DNA of 12,086 bases from DASWUD01 sp036401755 (GCA_036401755.1 DASWUD010000233.1:1-12086); one strand, 5' to 3'; counted from the first letter of the stretch, positions 1 through 6,930 are shown. Made by a program: numbers and translations. The notes: generated from the letters alone by a model not told the origin.

Positions 1-731
1 CGATCCAGCGGCGCGAGTGCATAGAGATCGACCACTTCGGCCTCGATGCCGTGCTCCCTGGCGAGGATCTCCGCCGCCTGCATCGACCAGTGCACCGAGA
101 TGTTGTAGCCGAACAGTGTCACGTCGCGTCCCTGGCGCGTCACCTCGGAACCCTCCAGCGGATGGAAATACTCCTCGTCGGGCACCTCGCCCTTCATGTT
201 GTACATCAGTTCGTGTTCGTTGATGAACACCGGGTCGTTGCAGCGCACCGCGCTCTTCAGCAGGCCATACGCCTGCTTGGGATTGGAGGGGGTAACCACG
301 CGCAGCCCGGCGATGCCCATGAAGACCTTCTCCATGCGTGCCGAGTGTTGCGCACCGAGCTGGTGCGCGGTGCCGCCCGGGGAACGGATCACCACCGGTG
401 CTTCCAGCTGGCCGCCCGACATGTAGCGCACCTTGGCGGCGGAGTTGAAGATCTGATCCATCGCCAGCCAGGCGAAGTTGACCGACATCAGTTCGATGAT
501 GGGGCGCACGCCGAGGAACGAGGCGCCGATGCCAAGGCCGGTGTAGCTGTTCTCGGTGATGGGGGTGTCGATGACGCGCTCGGGGCCATATTTGTCATAG
601 AGTCCCTTGGTCGCCTTGTAGGTGCCGCCCACCACGCCGATATCCTCACCCATGCAGATCACCAGCGGATCGCGCGCCATCTCTTCGTCATGGGCGCGGC
701 GGATCGCCTCCCAGTACATCATCACGGCCAT
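1..731 (-). CDS. pdhB: Pyruvate dehydrogenase E1 component, beta subunit (partial, runs off the left edge)
   Basis: This is the beta half of the thiamin-diphosphate E1 enzyme that decarboxylates pyruvate and passes the acetyl group to lipoyl-E2 in the cytoplasm. About 243 residues are present, roughly three quarters of the usual 325. The ATG at 731 is chosen because it overlaps the pdhA stop by one base (TGATG), with a GGGGAGG ribosome site just upstream. Visible family motifs are GEDIGVVGGTYKATKGL near the N-terminus, DTPITENSYTGLGIGAS (with the Glu that in this family contacts ThDP), SPGGTAHQLGAQHS, and HELMYNMKGEVP. The last is typical of pyruvate E1 beta rather than of branched-chain or acetoin enzymes. 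The sequence ends in a transketolase C-terminal segment (EVVDLYALAPLD), so the missing part is the rest of that domain. An E2 gene is expected beyond the left edge but cannot be seen. Confidence 0.93.
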   Translation of the reverse strand, partial: MAVMMYWEAIRRAHDEEMARDPLVICMGEDIGVVGGTYKATKGLYDKYGPERVIDTPITENSYTGLGIGASFLGVRPIIELMSVNFAWLAMDQIFNSAAKVRYMSGGQLEAPVVIRSPGGTAHQLGAQHSARMEKVFMGIAGLRVVTPSNPKQAYGLLKSAVRCNDPVFINEHELMYNMKGEVPDEEYFHPLEGSEVTRQGRDVTLFGYNISVHWSMQAAEILAREHGIEAEVVDLYALAPLD

Positions 732-1735
732 CAGCGTGCCTCCCCTTTCGTCTGCGGATGAACCCATGGATCGTTCTCCGCCAAGACATACTTCTCCAGC
801 TCCTCCACCTTCGGTTCGGGAGCGCTGGCGGCGTAGGGGATGATCTCCTTGTCGAGCTCGCTCATGATCGCCTTGTCCATCGCCTGGTACTCCTCCTCGC
901 TGAGTTCGCCCGCCTTGATGAGGCGCTCGCGCAGGATCTGGATGGGATCGCGCTTGGCCCACTCCTCCACCTCGTCGCGGGTACGGTAGGCGCCGGAGTC
1001 AGACATGGAGTGGCCGCGATAGCGGTAGGTGAGCAGTTCGAGAAAATAGGGCCCTTGGCCGGAGCGGACGAACTCCACGGCGATCTTCGCCGCCTCGAAC
1101 ACCCGTTCGATATCCTGGCCGTCGGTCTGGGCCGCGGTGATGCCATAGGCGCAGGCGCGCTTGTACTGTTCGGTGACGGCGGTGGAGCGGTGGATGGCGG
1201 TGCCGATGCCGTACAGGTTGTTTTCACAGACGAACAGCACCGGCAGTTCCCACACCGCCGCCATGTTGAGGGTTTCGTGAAAGGTGCCCTGGTTGTTGGC
1301 GGCGTCGCCGAGGAAGCAGATGGCGATCTCGTCGCCCCCCTTCAGCTTGATCGCCTTGGCCATGCCGGCCGCCAGCGGGAAAGGGCCGCCCACCAGCGCG
1401 TAGCCGCCCATGAAGCGGTGTTGCACGTCGAAGATGTGCATCGAGCCGCCGCGCCCCTTGCTGCAGCCGCTCTCCTTGCCGAACAGCTCGGCCATCACCG
1501 CCTTGGGCTCGGCGCCGCACTTGATGGCGTGGATGTGGTCGCGATAGCCGGTAATGACGTAGTCGTGGCCGGGGCGGGCCGCCTCCATCACGCCGATGGC
1601 ACACGCCTCCTGGCCGGGGTAGAGGTGGAGAAAGCCGCCGATCTTGCGTTCGACATAGGCCTCGTAGCAGTGCTCCTCGAAGCGCCGCGCAAACAACATC
1701 TCGCGCAATACCCGCTTTTTGTCGGCAATATTCAT
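731..1735 (-). CDS. pdhA: Pyruvate dehydrogenase E1 component, alpha subunit
   Basis: The alpha subunit of the heterotetrameric E1 enzyme, 334 residues, the normal length for bacterial PdhA. It supplies the pyrophosphate and Mg-binding side of the ThDP site. The GDG-type motif appears as GDAANNQG at residues 143-150, followed by ENNLYGIGT (171-179). The segment TYRYRGHSMSDSGAYRT (236-252) matches the conserved loop of pyruvate and acetoin E1 alpha proteins. The frame stays open upstream for another 62 codons, but the ATG at 1735 is preferred: AAGGAG lies 5 bases upstream and the protein then begins like its family (short N-terminal helix, then the RRFEE and YPGQEA segments). The one-base overlap with pdhB implies translational coupling of the two subunits. 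Acetoin dehydrogenase E1 alpha is the main alternative; the motifs in pdhB favour pyruvate. Confidence 0.95.
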   Translation of the reverse strand: MNIADKKRVLREMLFARRFEEHCYEAYVERKIGGFLHLYPGQEACAIGVMEAARPGHDYVITGYRDHIHAIKCGAEPKAVMAELFGKESGCSKGRGGSMHIFDVQHRFMGGYALVGGPFPLAAGMAKAIKLKGGDEIAICFLGDAANNQGTFHETLNMAAVWELPVLFVCENNLYGIGTAIHRSTAVTEQYKRACAYGITAAQTDGQDIERVFEAAKIAVEFVRSGQGPYFLELLTYRYRGHSMSDSGAYRTRDEVEEWAKRDPIQILRERLIKAGELSEEEYQAMDKAIMSELDKEIIPYAASAPEPKVEELEKYVLAENDPWVHPQTKGEAR

Positions 1736-1933
1736 GGCGCTCCTTCGATTCTTGGCTCGTTGATTGTGCGAGTTTAGAGCCGTTATCCCACCACTATTGG
1801 GGCGTTGCGATGGTCGGCCAAGTCTGCCCCTCCTACCAGGATATGTGACCTTGCACACGAATATGTATAAAATAGCTCGCCTTTTCGGTCTTCGTATCCT
1901 CACCACAATAATCAATAACAATACAACCTATCT
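1736..1933. promoter_or_regulatory. Divergent intergenic region between pdhA and the 1934 gene
   Basis: This 198-base gap must hold the promoters of two divergent genes. On the plus strand an AT-rich patch with TATAAA at 1866-1871 could be a -10 box for the 1934 gene, but no convincing -35 box stands at the right distance. On the minus strand TAAACT (complement of 1771-1776) is only a weak -10 candidate for pdhA. I see no clear operator palindrome. Confidence 0.3.
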
Positions 1934-2332
1934 ATGGATAACGTGACAGAGTTGGAGAGCCTGCGTATTGCCCAGAAATGGCTCGACCGTTACTCCTTTT
2001 CTGCCGCTACCTGGAATCTGGATGACCATATGAGGCTAATCTCCCAAGACATCCAGCTCCATGGAATGCCCAGCGTCGGGGTCATCGACTATGCCGGTTT
2101 TCGCCGGCGGCGCCATAACGAATTCAGCAAGAAGCTGCTGCTCAGCATCACCCACAAGGGGCTGGAGTTGCTGGAGAGTAATGGTGATCAGATCACCTTT
2201 GTCATCAAGGAGACCCTGAAATCGACGCGCGGCGAGAGTTTTGTGCTCGACAAGGAGGTGCGACTACGCTGCGAAAGTGATGGCGCATGGCGTGCCGTGC
2301 ACGAGCTGATCAAACAGATCAGCCGTAAATAG
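1934..2332 (+). CDS. Small hypothetical protein, NTF2-like/SnoaL-like appearance
   Basis: A 132-residue soluble protein with no signal peptide, membrane segment or cysteine-rich site. An N-terminal helix (about residues 5-20, ESLRIAQKWLDRYSF) is followed by a helix with DDHMRLIS, then DIQLHG and IDYAGFRRRRHNEF, and three alternating strands towards the end (HKGLELLES, DQITFVIKETLKS, FVLDKEVRLRCES). This helix-then-curved-sheet order and length resemble the NTF2-like superfamily, which includes SnoaL cyclases, ketosteroid isomerase and many uncharacterised proteins. The resemblance is by eye only. The ATG at 1934 has no good ribosome site. The gene is divergent from pdhA and its stop lies 6 bases from the stop of the convergent cytochrome-like gene. 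No function can be assigned. Confidence 0.7.
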   Translation: MDNVTELESLRIAQKWLDRYSFSAATWNLDDHMRLISQDIQLHGMPSVGVIDYAGFRRRRHNEFSKKLLLSITHKGLELLESNGDQITFVIKETLKSTRGESFVLDKEVRLRCESDGAWRAVHELIKQISRK

Positions 2333-2338
2333 TGCCCG

Positions 2339-2842
2339 TTAACTCTCGCGATTCCACGCCAAACAGGTACCTGTCTCGCCGCCCGATGCTTGACGGGTGT
2401 CACGCAGCACCCCTTGTGCCCTACGCCGGACACTCACGATGTGGGCGATGAAGATTAGCGGCAAAACCGGACCGGTCAGCAGGTGGGCGATGACCGACAG
2501 GCGCCCCAAACTCTCTTCTCCTGCGTAGTACAGCCCGATACCGCTGATACAGAGTGCCGCAATGAGCAGCAGCATGGTGATGCCGGAGTGATGATGGTTG
2601 CGCCGCTTCCAGCCGGCGCGGATGTGAATGACCCACAGCGCGCCGATGATGAACAGCGTCAATAACGCCGCAATGGCGTGCAGCGCATGTACCGCCACGC
2701 GGCTGTCGCCGCTCAAACCCCAGGACACCTCCCACTCCATGCGCATCTCCAGGGCACTGGGTGTGATCGCTAGACCAGTGAGAGTGAGCATCGCGATCAC
2801 CAGATAGACAAAATTGCGAAAATTGCGCGGGTAACCTTTCAT
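2339..2842 (-). CDS. Four-helix membrane protein, putative diheme b-type cytochrome (DUF4405-like)
   Basis: Last gene of the Fur-controlled unit, 167 residues. ATG 2842 is chosen because AGGAAA stands just upstream and the first hydrophobic helix then starts at residue 9. It lies 16 bases after the apbE stop. Four membrane helices are visible at about 9-28, 49-74, 86-106 and 115-137. Helix 2 carries His52, His55 and His73; helix 4 carries His120 and His134; a HHH cluster (83-85) follows helix 2. Two histidines in each of two helices, roughly 13-20 residues apart, is how b-type diheme bundles of the cytochrome b561/ferric-reductase type hold heme. A GIGLYYAGEES segment closes helix 3. The likely role is to carry electrons from the quinone pool or cytoplasm to the flavoprotein encoded upstream. 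Heme binding is inferred, and the family name is a resemblance by eye. Confidence 0.75.
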   Translation of the reverse strand: MKGYPRNFRNFVYLVIAMLTLTGLAITPSALEMRMEWEVSWGLSGDSRVAVHALHAIAALLTLFIIGALWVIHIRAGWKRRNHHHSGITMLLLIAALCISGIGLYYAGEESLGRLSVIAHLLTGPVLPLIFIAHIVSVRRRAQGVLRDTRQASGGETGTCLAWNRES

Positions 2843-2858
2843 CTTTTCCTGCGCCGGT

Positions 2859-3674
2859 TCAAACCAGGCGCCCTCCCAGTTGCTGAATAAGTGCGGCCCG
2901 TTGTTGCGCCGGCGCCAGTGCCGCCACCTTGGTGAGGGCATCGGCGCGCCACGCGGTGCGGGCCAGCACACTCCAGGCACCATGCTCTTGCAGCTCCTCG
3001 CCATCACGCACGATGTGTGAGGGAAACGAACCCTGCCGTTGCGGGTAGACCGCCGAGGTCGCCAGTGCGCCGTTCTGTACGCCACCCAGCAGGGTCAACG
3101 AGCCATCCACTTCGCGCCGCTGCACCGGCAGCACCGTTTCACCGAAGCAGCGCAGATCGCCGCCGGCATTTACCCAGCCGCTGCATGCGCCGTGTGCCTG
3201 AAGCACCCGCACCGCGCAATCGACCGCATATCCTTTGGCGATGCCGTCGAGGGTGATGCGTAAAGGGCGGCGCAGCAGAGCGTAACCACTACCGATGACG
3301 ATATCGTCGGCGCGGCCGCAGGGCAGTGCAGCCACGCCACCGTGGTCGGGCAAGGTGCCATGCGCCACCAGTGCACCACCCACTGTACAGTTGAAAAGGC
3401 CGTTGCTGCGCAGTGTCATGGCACGCGCCAGACGCAGCACGCGCAGGCTGATGGCATCGAATTTCACGGCCGTGCCGGGCTGGCGGTTGAGACGCGATAA
3501 TTCGCTCTCGGCATCGTGGAAGCTGAGCAGTGCCTGAATCCGCTCGATGGCCGCGAAGGCCGCTGTGAGCGCCGTATCGCCCCGCTCCATCTCGACGATA
3601 GCGATCTCGACGAAGGTGCCGAGCAACGGCTTCATGCGTCGCTGCATCGCTGGTGACCCGGCATTACTGGCCAT
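2859..3674 (-). CDS. apbE: ApbE-family FAD:protein FMN transferase
   Basis: ApbE enzymes take FMN from FAD and join it by a phosphoester bond to a Thr or Ser in a SGAT-type motif of a target flavoprotein. This one is 271 residues from ATG 3674. Family motifs are SELSRLN (57-63), LDGIAKGYA (142-150), NAGGD (169-173) and ADALTK (244-249), the last holding the Asp and Thr that bind Mg in known structures. The usual HIIDPRTG segment is degenerate here (HIVRDGEE, 220-227). ATG 3674 overlaps the end of the FMN-binding gene by 11 bases and has AGGAGG 12 bases upstream; starts at 3647 or 3635 are possible and would give about 262 or 258 residues. No start gives a signal peptide or lipobox, although many ApbE proteins are exported. 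The product most likely flavinylates the protein encoded just upstream. Confidence 0.9.
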   Translation of the reverse strand: MASNAGSPAMQRRMKPLLGTFVEIAIVEMERGDTALTAAFAAIERIQALLSFHDAESELSRLNRQPGTAVKFDAISLRVLRLARAMTLRSNGLFNCTVGGALVAHGTLPDHGGVAALPCGRADDIVIGSGYALLRRPLRITLDGIAKGYAVDCAVRVLQAHGACSGWVNAGGDLRCFGETVLPVQRREVDGSLTLLGGVQNGALATSAVYPQRQGSFPSHIVRDGEELQEHGAWSVLARTAWRADALTKVAALAPAQQRAALIQQLGGRLV

Positions 3675-4215
3675 AGGGCAGTGCCACCTCCTGCAGTGCC
3701 AGTAGGCGTTTGATGCCGTTACTGACATTGCGGCACGAGAGGGTGGCGCCGCTGATATTGGGAATATCCTTGCCCAACTTGAAGGCATCGGCAGAGGTTT
3801 TGCCCACCAGATGCTGCTTCCAGGAGACCTCGCGGATCTGGCTGCCATAGGTCTCCAGGTAGGTCATTACCTCCATGCCCAGCACCTTGCCGTCGGTCGC
3901 AAGCGCCGCGGCGTAGGTGATGAACTCGTGCTTGCCGACCACCTTGTCGACGATGAACCAGCCGAGCAGCTGGCCATCGAGTTCGGCACGCCACACCTCC
4001 TGGGTCTCCCAGCGCTGGCGCACACCGCTCTTCTCTTCGATGAGATCGCGCTGGGCCTCGCTGAGGGTCACCGACGCCGCGACAAAGCGCGTGGCAGCGG
4101 GAAAGAGTGTCCGCTGCGCCTGTTCGGTGGTGAGATATTGCTGGGCATAGGCGGCCGGAGCGACCATCACGGTAGCCGCCACCGGAAGGAGAAACAGGGG
4201 AGAGAGATCGCGCAT
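3664..4215 (-). CDS. Exported FMN-binding domain protein with covalent flavinylation motif
   Basis: A 183-residue protein. A Sec signal peptide (residues 1-24, cleavage after AYA) sends it to the periplasm. The C-terminal half is an FMN-binding domain of the NqrC/RnfG/NosR type: a strand region (residues 101-123) ending in YLETYGSQIRE, then VGKTSADAFKLGKDI and NISGATLS. In this family the Thr of SGAT, here Thr158, receives FMN from ApbE. The apbE gene follows directly and overlaps by 11 bases, a strong sign that the two are enzyme and substrate. The ATG at 4215 has AAAGGAG 6 bases upstream, and only 11 bases separate the gene from the barrel gene before it. There are no membrane helices besides the signal, so it should be a soluble periplasmic electron carrier. 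Its redox partner is inferred to be the membrane cytochrome-like protein at 2339. Confidence 0.9.
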   Translation of the reverse strand: MRDLSPLFLLPVAATVMVAPAAYAQQYLTTEQAQRTLFPAATRFVAASVTLSEAQRDLIEEKSGVRQRWETQEVWRAELDGQLLGWFIVDKVVGKHEFITYAAALATDGKVLGMEVMTYLETYGSQIREVSWKQHLVGKTSADAFKLGKDIPNISGATLSCRNVSNGIKRLLALQEVALPYGQ

Positions 4216-4226
4216 GGCAGGCTCCT

Positions 4227-5126
4227 TTAGAAGTTGTAACCGATCTTCAAACGCAGCTCGCGCTTGGTCTTTTCGATGAGGTGCAGATCAGTCTCCTGCT
4301 GGCCGGCATACCTCTCGCCGCCGCCGCGGAGCTGCGGCAGGTAGGTGAGCGTGGTCCACCAGCGCTGGCCGCCGTAGTGGATGGAGGGGCCCGCCTGCAA
4401 CGACCAGCGCTCCAGACCCACATCGGTCTCGTGCTCCTCGTCGTAGAAGAGTTCGCCACCAGCAAACCAGCCGGGGGCAAAGCGGTAGGAGAGGCCGGTA
4501 CCGGCGTTAAAGCCGAGCTCCATCTCGGGGTCGGTGGGCCACTCGAAGCCGGCCGGCAGATCGTTGATCTCGCCGCGCTGGGCCATGGTCGACTCCATCC
4601 CCACGTTGCCGACCCAGATCAGCTGGCCGTCGAGGTAATACTTCTGCAGCAGCAGCTTCAGCTCGACGGTGTCCTTCTGCTTGTCCTGTCCCGAGTGGGG
4701 ATCGAGCCAGCTGTGGCTATAGGAGAGGTAGGTGGCCAGGCCGAAATCGTCGAGGGCTGGACTCAAAAAGGTGTACTTGAGCGAACCCTCCACGCCGGAG
4801 AGGCGCAGCCCGTACTCCTCATCCTTGGGCAGATAGCCGTCGATGCGCAGCCCGTGAGTGTCGATGGCCAGCCCCTTCAGATAGAGCGCGCCAGTGAGGC
4901 GGTCGGTCAGGCCGTACTCGTACTCGGCCGCGGCATCCAGCGCCTCATAGTGGCCGGCCCCCTTGTCGGAGCGCCGGGTCATGTGCAGATAGGCGGAACG
5001 TCCCCCCTGGGGCATCGGCTCCGCCCCCTTGAGGTAACCGAACAGATTTTCATCGGCGTGGGCGACACCCGCGATGCCGGCAAGCAGTGGCACCAGCGCC
5101 ACGGCGGCAACCTTGAGTAGTTTCAT
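4227..5126 (-). CDS. Outer-membrane beta-barrel protein, first gene of the Fur-controlled unit
   Basis: A 299-residue protein with a Sec signal peptide (1-24, cleavage after AHA, mature start DENLFGYLKG). The mature part is a series of alternating amphipathic strands rich in Tyr, Trp, Gly and Leu with polar turns (for example AAAEYEYGLTDRLTGALYLK and GLATYLSYSHSWL). It ends in KIGYNF, the terminal aromatic residue that marks barrels for BAM insertion. There is no TonB box or plug domain, and it is far too short for a TonB-dependent receptor, so it is more likely a small channel or structural porin-like barrel. A GAGGGGAG ribosome site precedes ATG 5126. The gene sits directly behind the Fur operator and begins the unit with the FMN protein, apbE and the cytochrome-like gene. 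The exact family is not recognised with confidence (DUF6662-like at best), and no substrate can be assigned. Confidence 0.82.
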   Translation of the reverse strand: MKLLKVAAVALVPLLAGIAGVAHADENLFGYLKGAEPMPQGGRSAYLHMTRRSDKGAGHYEALDAAAEYEYGLTDRLTGALYLKGLAIDTHGLRIDGYLPKDEEYGLRLSGVEGSLKYTFLSPALDDFGLATYLSYSHSWLDPHSGQDKQKDTVELKLLLQKYYLDGQLIWVGNVGMESTMAQRGEINDLPAGFEWPTDPEMELGFNAGTGLSYRFAPGWFAGGELFYDEEHETDVGLERWSLQAGPSIHYGGQRWWTTLTYLPQLRGGGERYAGQQETDLHLIEKTKRELRLKIGYNF

Positions 5127-5139
5127 GGAGCTCCCCTCT

Positions 5140-5158
5140 GTAAATGCGAACCATTATC
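5140..5158. promoter_or_regulatory. Fur box A (proximal)
   Basis: Compared by hand with the 19-bp Fur consensus GATAATGATAATCATTATC, this site matches 14 of 19 positions, with a perfect CATTATC right half. It lies just downstream of the proposed -10 box, over the expected transcription start, and ends 14 bases before the ATG of the barrel gene. Iron-loaded Fur bound here should block the unit. Confidence 0.75.
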
Positions 5159-5188
5159 ATTTAACACAAGCAACGGGATCTGTGTCAA
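5159..5188 (-). promoter_or_regulatory. Sigma70-type promoter of the barrel/FMN/apbE/cytochrome unit
   Basis: Read on the minus strand, a perfect TTGACA -35 box (complement of 5183-5188) is followed after 18 bases by TTAAAT (complement of 5159-5164, four of six matches to TATAAT). The implied start is about 25 bases before the ATG at 5126. The -35 box lies inside Fur box B, and Fur box A begins just after the -10 box, so both operators cover the promoter. Confidence 0.65.
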
Positions 5189-5202
5189 TGATAATCATTC
5201 GC
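5184..5202. promoter_or_regulatory. Fur box B (distal)
   Basis: This site matches 15 of 19 positions of the Fur consensus, including an unbroken AATGATAATCATT core (5187-5199). It covers the -35 box of the minus-strand promoter. It also faces fumC, whose ATG is about 195 bases away on the plus strand, so it could act on both directions. Confidence 0.85.
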
Positions 5203-5397
5203 ATTTAACGAAATCTTGTCGACCTATCGGGATCTCAGGGGAGCGGCTCGGCAAAGCGTCGCAATGAAGATAAATCGTCACCCTGCCTATGGCGTTACCA
5301 AATTCATGGCGAGGTGTGCAGGAAACGATAAAATAGGCCACCCGAATTCCATCCCCTTTCCATGGCGGGTAACCCCTGCCCCAGCCGGACAACTTCC

Positions 5398-6786
5398 ATG
5401 ACGCAGCAAGCCTTCCGTACCGAACGCGACAGCATGGGCGAGGTACAGGTACCCGCCGATGCCCTCTATGGCGCCCAGACCCAGCGCGCCGTCGACAACT
5501 TTCCCATCTCCGGCCAGCCGCTGCCGCGCGGCGTGATCCGCGCGCTCGGCCTGATCAAGGCCGCCTGCGCCGAGGTCAACCGCGACCTCGGCCTGCTCGA
5601 TGCCAAGCTCGCCGAGGCGATCATCGCCGCCGCGCTCGATGTGGCCGACGGCAGGCACGATGCCCACTTCCCCATCGACATCTTCCAGACCGGCTCCGGC
5701 ACCTCGTCGAACATGAACGCCAACGAGGTGATCGCCGCGCTCGCCTCGCAGCGCCTCGGCAGCAAGGTCCATCCCAACGATCACGTCAACATGAGCCAGA
5801 GCTCCAACGACGTCTTTCCCAGTGCGATTCATGTGGCTGGCTGTCTCGGTGTCGAAGAAAAACTACTGCCGGCGCTGGAGCACCTGCTGCTCGCCGTCGA
5901 GTCACGCGCCACTGAATTGAAGGATGTGGTGAAGACCGGGCGTACCCATTTGATGGACGCCATGCCCGTTACCTTCGGCCAGGAGATCTCCGGCTGGGCC
6001 GCACAGCTGCGCCATGGCCAGGAGCGCTTGCACGCCAGCCTGCCGCGCCTGCGCAGGCTGGTGCAGGGCGGCACCGCGGTGGGCACCGGCATCAACGCCC
6101 CCGCCGAGTTCGGTCCGCGCGTGGCCCATGCCCTGACGCGCCTGTGCGGCGTGGCCTTCACCAGCATGGACAACTACTTCGAGGGGCTCTCCTGTCAGGA
6201 TGCCGCGGTGGAGATGAGCGGCCAGCTGAAGACCATCGCGGTGAGCCTGATGAAGATCGCCAACGACCTGCGCTGGATGAACTCCGGCCCGCTCGCGGGT
6301 ATTTCGGAATTGCGCCTGCCCGATCTGCAGCCCGGCAGCTCCATCATGCCGGGCAAGGTCAATCCGGTGATCCCCGAGGCGGTGATGATGGTCTGCGCGC
6401 AGGTGATGGGCAACGACACTGCCATTGCCATCGGCGGCCAACACGGCAATTTCCAGCTCAACGTGATGCTGCCGATGATCGCCCGCAACCTCGACGAGTC
6501 CATTCACCTGCTCGCCAACGTCAGCGTTGCACTCGCCGACAAGGCGGTGAAGGGCTTCACCATCAACACCGAGGGCGTGCAGGCCGCGCTCAACCGCAAC
6601 CCGATCCTCGTCACAGCCCTCAATCGCGTCATCGGCTATGAAAAGGGCGCGGCCATTGCCAAGCGCGCCTATAAGGAGAGCCGCCCCATCCTTGAGGTGG
6701 CGAAAGAAGAGACGGGCATGAGTGAAGTTGAATTGAAGAAGTTGCTCGACCCGGCACGCCTCACGCGCGGCGGCGTGGGCGAGTAA
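5398..6786 (+). CDS. fumC: Class II fumarate hydratase (fumarase C)
   Basis: Interconverts fumarate and L-malate in the TCA cycle, in the cytoplasm, as a homotetramer with no iron-sulfur cluster. It is 462 residues, close to the 467 of E. coli FumC. Conserved regions are all present: DSMGEVQVPADALYGAQTQR (11-30), TGSGTSSNMNANEV (98-111), SQSSNDVFPS (133-142), GRTHLMDAMP with catalytic His184, and the superfamily signature GSSIMPGKVNP (313-323) with the catalytic Ser315. ATG 5398 is preferred because the N-terminus then matches the family; an in-frame ATG at 5362 would add 12 residues. Neither has a strong ribosome site. TAAAAT at 5329-5334 could be its -10 box, without a clear -35. It is divergent from the Fur-controlled unit, and a stem-loop follows the stop. 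Confidence 0.96.
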   Translation: MTQQAFRTERDSMGEVQVPADALYGAQTQRAVDNFPISGQPLPRGVIRALGLIKAACAEVNRDLGLLDAKLAEAIIAAALDVADGRHDAHFPIDIFQTGSGTSSNMNANEVIAALASQRLGSKVHPNDHVNMSQSSNDVFPSAIHVAGCLGVEEKLLPALEHLLLAVESRATELKDVVKTGRTHLMDAMPVTFGQEISGWAAQLRHGQERLHASLPRLRRLVQGGTAVGTGINAPAEFGPRVAHALTRLCGVAFTSMDNYFEGLSCQDAAVEMSGQLKTIAVSLMKIANDLRWMNSGPLAGISELRLPDLQPGSSIMPGKVNPVIPEAVMMVCAQVMGNDTAIAIGGQHGNFQLNVMLPMIARNLDESIHLLANVSVALADKAVKGFTINTEGVQAALNRNPILVTALNRVIGYEKGAAIAKRAYKESRPILEVAKEETGMSEVELKKLLDPARLTRGGVGE

Positions 6787-6794
6787 CTGCGATC

Positions 6795-6828
6795 GGCAAA
6801 CGGTAGCGCTTGCCCGCCACCGTTTGCC
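6795..6828 (+). terminator. Possible terminator stem-loop after fumC
   Basis: A perfect 10-base stem, GGCAAACGGT (6795-6804) with ACCGTTTGCC (6819-6828), encloses a 14-base loop and starts 8 bases after the fumC stop. No T-run follows, so it is not a textbook intrinsic terminator. It may instead stabilise the 3' end or act with Rho. Confidence 0.5.
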
Positions 6829-6930
6829 TCACCTGGCGAGATCCATTAGCCTGTGCTCATCTTTCGCTTAACTGGACACTAGAAGCCATCTTAACAATGT
6901 CCTCGCCCCTTGATACTGTGTTGCAAACCC

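Larger units (their letters stand above)
5141..5207. repeat. 20-bp imperfect inverted repeat made of the two Fur sites
   Basis: The arm at 5141-5160 and the reverse complement of 5188-5207 agree at 18 of 20 bases, and weaker symmetry (AACACA/TGTGT) continues inwards. The outer TAAATGCGAA/TTCGCATTTA part is a perfect match although it lies partly outside the Fur consensus. The promoter sits between and within the arms. Confidence 0.85.

Noticed and set aside
758..1777. Long plus-strand open frame opposite pdhA
   Set aside because: It mirrors the codons of a confidently identified gene and has a low-complexity His/Ala/Val/Gly-rich composition typical of an antisense shadow in GC-rich DNA.
2305..2323. 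GCTGATC/GATCAGC inverted repeat as a terminator between the convergent genes
   Set aside because: It lies inside the coding end of the 1934 gene, has a 7-base AT-containing stem and no T-run on either strand.
4281..5120. Plus-strand open frame of 279 residues opposite the barrel gene
   Set aside because: The barrel gene has a signal peptide, ribosome site and terminal Phe; the antisense product is a Gly/Val/Leu-rich shadow without family motifs.
4227..5126. TonB-dependent siderophore receptor
   Set aside because: At 299 residues with no plug domain or TonB box it cannot be one, despite the Fur operator.
5902..6507. Minus-strand frame inside fumC
   Set aside because: FumC motifs on the plus strand are complete; the opposite frame is His-rich filler.
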